NCBI GenBank assembly: GCA_030040035.1
Contig: JASHUJ010000190.1
Location: 1 to 11,044 of the forward strand
From: Thermoplasmata archaeon
GTDB taxonomy: Archaea; Thermoplasmatota; Thermoplasmata; Lutacidiplasmatales; UBA184
Direction of reading: 5' to 3'
Length of the DNA stretch: 11,044 nt
Within the stretch, counting starts at the first letter, position 1, and every line of letters starts with the position of its first letter. The notes under the pieces were generated by a model that saw nothing but the letters and a program-made list of their open reading frames with translations, ran no database searches and was not told the DNA's origin. This document shows positions 6,925 through 11,044 of the stretch, one piece after another. Made by a program: the position numbers and the translations under genes.

Positions 6925-8205
6925 ATGCGGGTCTACGTCGAATCGTACGGGTGCGCCCAGAACCAGGGCGAGGGCGCGGCGATCGCCCGCGCCCTCGCGG
7001 GAGCGGGCCACGAGGTGCTCGCGGGGCCCGATGGGGCCGACGTCGGCGTCCTCGTCTCCTGCGCCGTGATCGGCGCGACCGAGGCGCGCATGGCCCGACG
7101 GTGGCGGGCGCTGGCGGAGCGCGTGCCGCGGATCGTGGTGACGGGGTGCCTCGTGCCCCTCCGCACGTCCGTCCTGGAGGGTCCGGCCCGGGCCCGAACG
7201 ACGTTCGTCCCGATCCGGGAACAGTCGACGATCCCGGCCCTGCTCGCGGCGGGCGACCTCGGGGCGCCGGGGCCGTCGAGCCGGCCCGGTCCGGGACCGA
7301 TCGCGCTCGCCGAACGACCGCCGGTCACCGAGGAGATCGTCATCGCGCAGGGCTGCACGAGCGCCTGCACCTACTGCTTCAGCCGGCTCGCGCGCGGACA
7401 TCTCGAGAGCGTTCCGCTCCCCGAGATCGTCCGGCGGACCTCGGCCGCGATCGCCCGCGGGGCGGTCGAGATCCGGCTCACCTCCCTCGACACGGCGGCC
7501 TGGGGGATCGACCTCGCCGACGGGATCCGCCTCCCCGACCTGCTCGACGCGCTCGCCCGGATCCCCGGCGATTTCCGGGTGCGGGTCGGCATGATGAGCC
7601 CGCAGACGCTCCGTCCGATCCTCGGCCCGTACCTCGACGCTCTCGCCCCGGAGCGATTCTACCATTTCCTGCACCTGCCCGTGCAGAGCGGGTCGGACCG
7701 AATCCTCGCGGCGATGCGCCGCGGGTACCTCGCCGACGAGTTCCAGGCCCAGGTCGCCGCGGCGCGCGCCCGCTGGCCGGACCTGGCCCTCGCGACGGAC
7801 GTGATCGTCGCGTTCCCCGGGGAGTCGGACGAGGACCACCGCGCGACGGAATCGATCCTGCGCGCGGTCGAGCCCGAGACGGTCAACGTGACGCGCTTCT
7901 CCCCCCGGCCCGGCACCCCGGCGGCCCGCCTCCGGCCCGTCGGGCCTCGGGTCGCGAAGCGTCGCTCCCGGGAGCTCGCCGGCCTGCGGCAGCGGATCTC
8001 CCGCGCGCGGCTCGAGCGGTGGATCGGCGCGTCGGGGCCGGCGCGGATCGTCGAGCACGGGCCCGGGACGAGCTCGGTCGCCCGTTGGCCGAACCACCTT
8101 CCGGTCGTGCTCGACGAGCGGCGAGCCCTCGGGTCCGTGGTGCGGGTCGAGATCGAGGGGGCCCGATCGACGTACCTGCTCGGACGCGCCGACCCGAACG
8201 GATGA
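6925..8205 (+). CDS. tRNA t6A37 methylthiotransferase (CDKAL1 / MtaB-like radical SAM enzyme)
   Basis: This enzyme probably converts N6-threonylcarbamoyladenosine at position 37 of ANN-decoding tRNAs to its 2-methylthio form. The 426-residue product has the three methylthiotransferase domains. The N-terminal domain carries YGCAQNQGE with Cys10, then Cys46 and Cys75, ligands of the sulfur-donating cluster. The radical SAM core has CTSACTYC at 144-151 (CX3CX2C), LHLPVQSGSDRIL at 249-261 and TDVIVAFPGE at 291-300. About 365-420 is a divergent TRAM-like RNA-binding end. SARG-type and archaeal members keep Asn-Thr before the second cysteine; here it is Val-Ser. GGAGG lies nine bases before the ATG. 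The 33-bp gap to the SAM synthetase suggests one transcript. The family is certain; assignment to t6A rather than isopentenyl-adenosine or ribosomal protein S12 rests on the archaeal context. Confidence 0.9.
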   Translation: MRVYVESYGCAQNQGEGAAIARALAGAGHEVLAGPDGADVGVLVSCAVIGATEARMARRWRALAERVPRIVVTGCLVPLRTSVLEGPARARTTFVPIREQSTIPALLAAGDLGAPGPSSRPGPGPIALAERPPVTEEIVIAQGCTSACTYCFSRLARGHLESVPLPEIVRRTSAAIARGAVEIRLTSLDTAAWGIDLADGIRLPDLLDALARIPGDFRVRVGMMSPQTLRPILGPYLDALAPERFYHFLHLPVQSGSDRILAAMRRGYLADEFQAQVAAARARWPDLALATDVIVAFPGESDEDHRATESILRAVEPETVNVTRFSPRPGTPAARLRPVGPRVAKRRSRELAGLRQRISRARLERWIGASGPARIVEHGPGTSSVARWPNHLPVVLDERRALGSVVRVEIEGARSTYLLGRADPNG

Positions 8206-8251
8206 TCGCGAGCCGGCCGCCCTCGAGCGGACGTGCGACCCGCGGCCCGGG

Positions 8252-8260
8252 TTCTAAATA
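8252..8260 (+). promoter_or_regulatory. TATA-like box of the zinc ribbon protein gene
   Basis: TTCTAAATA is a clear AT-rich element in the 122-bp gap after the methylthiotransferase. It lies about 70 bp before the ATG at 8328, giving a leader of roughly 40-45 nt. That leader contains a small GC-rich inverted repeat (CGGC-GGA-GCCG near 8295-8305) and ends with GGAG seven bases before the start codon. Confidence 0.5.
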
Positions 8261-8327
8261 GTCGAATCCGCACTAGTTCAGCGGTCGGCGCTTCGGCGGA
8301 GCCGCCGGGGGCGCGCGGAGATCGATC

Positions 8328-9245
8328 ATGGCCTCGCTCACCGCCACGGAGATCACCCTCGTCGTGACCGCGGTGATCATCGCGATCGTCGTCATCGCGA
8401 TGCTGCTCTACCTGATGCGCCGCCTGCGCGATCGCAAGGCGAAGATCCTGGGAGAGCTCGCGGACCGCCCCCAGCTCATCCAGGACCGGGCGTTCAACCG
8501 GATCGCGATGGCGCGGCGCGAGTCCGAGATCCTCGCCCGCCAGGGCTCCGACACGGCCCGGGCCCGCGGGCTGATCGCCCAGGCCCAGGGCGCGTTCGAC
8601 GTGCGGAACTACGATGGGGCCTATCAGTACGCCCAGCAGGCCCACGAGACCCTGGTCCACGCTCGGTCGGACGGGGCCCGGCTCCCGTCGGGCGCCGGGC
8701 CGTCGACGCCCCTGCACACCAGCGCGGCACCGGCCGCGGCGGCAGCGAGCCCGCCCGTGCCCGCGCCCGCGCCGACCATCCCCAAGAACCGCGCCGAGTC
8801 CCAATTTCAGCTGCGCCTGCTCGACCAGGAGCTCGACGCGGCGAAGAAGGACCGAGCGTCGAACCCGACGGTCCGCGAAGCGACCCAGTTCCGCGCCGAC
8901 GCCGGCGCGGCGTTCGACCGCGGCGACTTTACCGAGGCCTTCCGCCTCGCGCTCCGGGGTCGGCGGGCGATCGGCGCGACCGTCGAGAGCCTCCCGGTCA
9001 CCCCGGGCGCGCCCGCTGGGATCGACGAACCGAACGGGGGCGCGGGGGCCCCCGACCCGACGCGCGCTGCCGAGATCGCGGCCTCCGCCGGCCGCTGTCC
9101 GCACTGCGGCTATCCCGCGCTCCCGGGTGACGCGTTCTGCCGCGGCTGCGGCGAGCCCCGCGTCCCGACCGCGTGCCCGAAGTGTGGGGCGGCCCGCCAG
9201 CCGAACGACACGTTCTGCGGCCGGTGCGGCACGCCGTTCAGCTAG
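8328..9245 (+). CDS. Membrane-anchored TPR-like protein with C-terminal double zinc ribbon
   Basis: I do not recognise this 305-residue protein by name. A single transmembrane helix at about 9-30 is followed by RRLRDRK, so the rest should be cytoplasmic. Two related helical hairpins, about 78-109 and 185-215, share a pattern of Ala, Phe-Asp, aromatic and Ala (AQGAFDVRNYDGAYQYA and AGAAFDRGDFTEAFRLA), resembling TPR units. They are separated by an Ala/Pro-rich linker (about 119-153). The C-terminus has two zinc ribbons: Cys257, 260, 271, 274 and Cys283, 286, 297, 300, each CPxC...CxxC. Such proteins often act as adaptors for protein or nucleic acid partners, but no enzymatic motif is visible. 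GGAG lies seven bases before the ATG. The last 8 bp overlap the end of the convergent Nre gene. Confidence 0.85.
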   Translation: MASLTATEITLVVTAVIIAIVVIAMLLYLMRRLRDRKAKILGELADRPQLIQDRAFNRIAMARRESEILARQGSDTARARGLIAQAQGAFDVRNYDGAYQYAQQAHETLVHARSDGARLPSGAGPSTPLHTSAAPAAAAASPPVPAPAPTIPKNRAESQFQLRLLDQELDAAKKDRASNPTVREATQFRADAGAAFDRGDFTEAFRLALRGRRAIGATVESLPVTPGAPAGIDEPNGGAGAPDPTRAAEIAASAGRCPHCGYPALPGDAFCRGCGEPRVPTACPKCGAARQPNDTFCGRCGTPFS

Positions 9246-10566
9246 CGACCGGGGCGCTCGGGACCAGCCAGTCGTCCAGCCGTCGCTGGGTGCGCGCCTC
9301 GTGGAGGAGCGCGCTCGCCGCCCGCCAACGCTCCAACGGGATCGCGAACGTCTCGCGGATCCGGTGGTCGAGCTCATCGAGGCTCGCGAGCCGCTCGGGA
9401 ATCCCCCGCAGCGCGACCCGGACGTGCTCGCGCACGTTCCACACCCCGAGCGGGAGGATCTCGCCGGGATGGACCTCGCGCAGCACGACCGCCCCGGCCT
9501 GCCGACCGAGGCGGAGCATCGACTCGGAGACCGCGAGCCGGGCGGCGTAGTAGCAGCCGCCGATCGCCGCGTACGTCGTCCGTCCCGAGTGGCCCTCGTG
9601 GTCCCCGATGACCACGAGGTGCGTGGGGCTCGGGTTCCACAGCGTGTTCGGGTACCAGGCCTCGATCGACTCGTAGCGGAACGCGCCGGGGAGATAGGCG
9701 ATGATCCAGCGGTTGTCGAGGGCGGTGTAGCGGTACAGCAGGATCTCGGAGAGCTCGGGGAGGTCGCGAACGTGCTCCAAGTTCTGCTTCGAGAGGAGAT
9801 CGTCGACGGCCGTGATGCTCCAGCGCGTCGGCACGAGGCGCCGGCGCCCGTGACGGCCCAGGATCCCGACGCTGAACGCCCGCTGGATGCGGCTCACCCG
9901 CACGCCCCGGTCGTAGAGCTCGCCGACCGCGACGCGTGCGTTCGCGTGGACGTCCGAGCTCAGCCGATCGAGATGCGGGTCGACCCGGCGCACGTCGAGC
10001 CGGAACCGCTCGATCGGGGCGGACGGCCCGAACGGCGGGGCGGTGTCGGAGAGGGCCAGGTGCCCGCGGGGCGGCCGGCGGAACTTGGCCTCGCTCTCCG
10101 CCGACTCGCCCGCGATGCCCAGTAACTGGAGACTCTCGAGCAGCGGGATCGGTCGCTCGGCGTCCGTGACGGTGATGCGGGAGGTGCCGCGGACGAGACC
10201 GGTCCGGAAGCCGACGAGCTCGGGCACCGACCGGCCCACCCAGTCCTCGGGAGTGTCAAGGAGCTCGGTCGATCCGTGCTCCGGACTCAGGAGCGGGCCG
10301 ACGGCGACCTTCGGGTACCCGAACCGCCCGACGAAGAGTCCGGGCGGCGAGGTTCCCTCGAGCTCCGTGCCGTCGACGAGCGGGAGCGTGCGCTCGAACG
10401 CCTGGTACTTGAGCAGGATCGGGCAGACCGGTTTTCCGCACAGGAGCTGCGCCGACCGGCATCGCAGGCACATCGTCGGATCCTCCTCCAGGCCCGGGAT
10501 GCTCCACGAGAGGGAAGCGAACGGGGTGAGCCCCGGGATCGGCGGGGCGTTCGAGGACGGGGGCAT
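9238..10566 (-). CDS. nreA: Nre family archaeal DNA repair protein
   Basis: Nre proteins are archaeal DNA damage response factors; the haloarchaeal NreA acts with PCNA. The 442-residue product starts with a zinc-binding cluster CLRCRSAQLLCGKPVCP (Cys33, 36, 43, 48), a hallmark of the family. Family-like stretches follow: LFVGRFGYPKVAVGP (77-91), DTPEDWVG (104-111) and NPSPTHLVVIGDHEGHSGRTTYAAIGG (311-337, read in parts). The final residues contain QRRLDDWL at 427-434, which fits the archaeal PCNA-interaction pattern Q-x-x-hydrophobic-x-x-aromatic-hydrophobic. The ATG at 10566 has no Shine-Dalgarno sequence, but TTACAA lies about 30 bp upstream, consistent with a leaderless message. The gene converges on the zinc ribbon gene with an 8-bp overlap. 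Assignment to the family is strong; NreA versus NreB is less certain. Confidence 0.88.
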   Translation of the reverse strand: MPPSSNAPPIPGLTPFASLSWSIPGLEEDPTMCLRCRSAQLLCGKPVCPILLKYQAFERTLPLVDGTELEGTSPPGLFVGRFGYPKVAVGPLLSPEHGSTELLDTPEDWVGRSVPELVGFRTGLVRGTSRITVTDAERPIPLLESLQLLGIAGESAESEAKFRRPPRGHLALSDTAPPFGPSAPIERFRLDVRRVDPHLDRLSSDVHANARVAVGELYDRGVRVSRIQRAFSVGILGRHGRRRLVPTRWSITAVDDLLSKQNLEHVRDLPELSEILLYRYTALDNRWIIAYLPGAFRYESIEAWYPNTLWNPSPTHLVVIGDHEGHSGRTTYAAIGGCYYAARLAVSESMLRLGRQAGAVVLREVHPGEILPLGVWNVREHVRVALRGIPERLASLDELDHRIRETFAIPLERWRAASALLHEARTQRRLDDWLVPSAPVAS

Positions 10567-10593
10567 CGCGTCGACCGGAAGGTCGCGCGAGGT

Positions 10594-10599
10594 TGTAAG
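10594..10599 (-). promoter_or_regulatory. Possible TATA box of the Nre gene
   Basis: On the minus strand the sequence reads CCTTACAACC about 30 bp upstream of the ATG at 10566. This is the spacing expected if transcription begins at or next to the start codon. The match to a TATA consensus is only moderate. Confidence 0.3.
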
Positions 10600-10660
10600 G
10601 GCCGTGGCGGAGGTCGTGAAACGGCTTGCCGTCGGGGCCGAGGCGTCGCGCCCCCACCGT

Positions 10661-10668
10661 CAAATAGA
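10661..10668 (+). promoter_or_regulatory. TATA box of the tRNA-Pro gene
   Basis: TCAAATAG lies about 30 bp upstream of the first base of the mature tRNA, normal for an archaeal tRNA promoter, and is the only AT-rich element in the gap between the Nre start and the tRNA. Confidence 0.55.
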
Positions 10669-10693
10669 CCGGTAGGGTGGCGAGCCCCCGTCT

Positions 10694-10768
10694 GGGACTG
10701 TGGGGTAGCTTGGTCCATCCTTCGGGGTTCGGGACTCCGAGACGCCAGTTCAAATCTGGCCAGTCCCA
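10694..10768 (+). tRNA. tRNA-Pro (anticodon CGG)
   Basis: The full cloverleaf can be folded by hand. The acceptor stem pairs GGGACTG (10694-10700) with CAGTCCC (10761-10767), with A10768 as discriminator. The D arm has A14, G18-G19 and A21, with only about three pairs (a G10-U25 wobble and a U13-U22 mismatch). The anticodon stem pairs CGGGG with CTCCG around loop TTCGGGA (10728-10734), giving anticodon CGG at 10730-10732, followed by G37 as in proline tRNAs. The T arm is GCCAG-TTCAAAT-CTGGC. The tRNA reads CCG codons, which are plentiful in this GC-rich DNA. There is no intron, and CCA is not encoded (the next bases are CT). A TATA box lies about 30 bp upstream. Confidence 0.95.
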
Positions 10769-10810
10769 CTCGGTCCGGTCGCCCCGGCCCGTGGTTCCGC
10801 GTGCCGCGGG
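10769..10810. other. Short intergenic gap between tRNA-Pro and MBL-fold gene
   Basis: Forty-two GC-rich bases lie between the end of the tRNA and the stop codon of the convergent gene. I see no T-rich terminator and no open reading frame of note. Transcripts from the two sides probably end here or run into each other. Confidence 0.4.
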
Positions 10811-11044
10811 CTAGAGCTTCTCGGTGACCGCGCGGACCGCGTGGCCGCCGTTCGTCAGGATGGGCCCGCCGTGGTAGGACAGCAAGGAGTCGATCGAGAG
10901 CTGGGCCATGCGTCGGGCGGAGATCTGGGCGGTCGGGGTGTGGTTCGTGAAGTCGGGCGGCGTGAGCTCGAGCTTCGTCCCCTCGACGAAGAACAGGTCG
11001 CCCGAGAAGAGGAGCTTGCGTTCGGGATGGTAGTACGACGTGTG
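10811..11044 (-). CDS. Metallo-beta-lactamase-fold hydrolase, C-terminal part (cut by window edge)
   Basis: Seventy-seven codons plus a TAG stop (10813-10811) are visible; the gene begins beyond the right edge. The visible part opens with HTSYYHPERKLLFSGDLFF, which matches the strand-loop-strand of the MBL fold in which a T-x-G-H-T metal-binding turn is followed by the bridging aspartate of SGD. It ends with YHGGPILTNGGHAVRAVTEKL; the His of YHG fits the last metal-binding histidine of glyoxalase II-like members. The metal ligands of the HxHxDH motif would be upstream, outside the window. The family includes thiolesterases, ribonucleases and many others, so no substrate can be named. It is convergent with the tRNA-Pro gene. 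Confidence 0.75.
   Translation of the reverse strand, partial: HTSYYHPERKLLFSGDLFFVEGTKLELTPPDFTNHTPTAQISARRMAQLSIDSLLSYHGGPILTNGGHAVRAVTEKL

Noticed and set aside
5566..8097. 843-residue minus-strand frame
   Set aside because: Antisense to the SAM synthetase and methylthiotransferase genes, with Arg/Asp/Leu/Val-rich repetitive composition and no motif.
8290..8310. GC-rich inverted repeat in the zinc ribbon gene leader as a terminator or riboswitch
   Set aside because: The stem is only about four pairs with no T run and no larger conserved fold; such repeats are expected by chance in this base composition.
10731..10740. Possible intron in the tRNA anticodon region
   Set aside because: The anticodon loop is exactly seven bases and all stems pair without removing anything.
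10256..10753. 165-residue minus-strand frame spanning the tRNA
   Set aside because: It runs through the tRNA-Pro gene and the Nre start in another frame, so it is not a credible gene.

Overview
The window looks like chromosomal core DNA from a GC-rich archaeon. The evidence is the gene set: an Orc1/Cdc6 initiator, isopentenyl phosphate kinase next to a type 2 IPP isomerase, an archaeal-type S-adenosylmethionine synthetase, archaeal Elp3, a CDKAL1-like tRNA methylthiotransferase, and an Nre DNA-repair protein with a PCNA-binding-like tail. A tRNA without encoded CCA and TATA-like boxes at promoter distance agree with this. A euryarchaeal lineage, perhaps an uncultured GC-rich member of Thermoplasmatota, is my inference only. 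I see no mobile element, CRISPR array or sign of recent transfer.

Layout. Positions 1-1770 (minus strand) hold the start of a class I methyltransferase cut by the window edge and, upstream of it, the Orc1/Cdc6 gene. Positions 1771-1956 are a divergent intergenic region with the most AT-rich patch in the window; it carries promoters and is a candidate replication origin. From 1957 a tightly packed plus-strand run encodes a 73-residue two-helix membrane protein, isopentenyl phosphate kinase, type 2 IPP isomerase and Elp3. The last three overlap one another and probably form one operon. S-adenosylmethionine synthetase (5695-6891) has its own TATA-like box and is followed at 33 bp by the methylthiotransferase (6925-8205). 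A membrane-anchored double zinc ribbon protein (8328-9245) has its own promoter and overlaps by 8 bp the end of the convergent Nre gene (9238-10566, minus). A tRNA-Pro(CGG) gene lies at 10694-10768. The C-terminal part of a metallo-beta-lactamase-fold protein (minus strand) runs off the right edge.

How the genes fit together. Isopentenyl phosphate kinase makes IPP from isopentenyl phosphate, and the next gene isomerises IPP to DMAPP; these are the last steps of an archaeal mevalonate route to membrane lipids. Elp3 (wobble U34) and the methylthiotransferase (position 37) both modify tRNA anticodon loops and both consume SAM, which the enzyme encoded between them makes. Orc1/Cdc6 and Nre are replication and repair proteins at opposite ends of the window. 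Every intergenic stretch is shorter than 300 bases.

No clearly new system is present. The least explained items are the zinc ribbon membrane protein, the small membrane protein ahead of the isoprenoid genes, and the possible origin beside Orc1/Cdc6.
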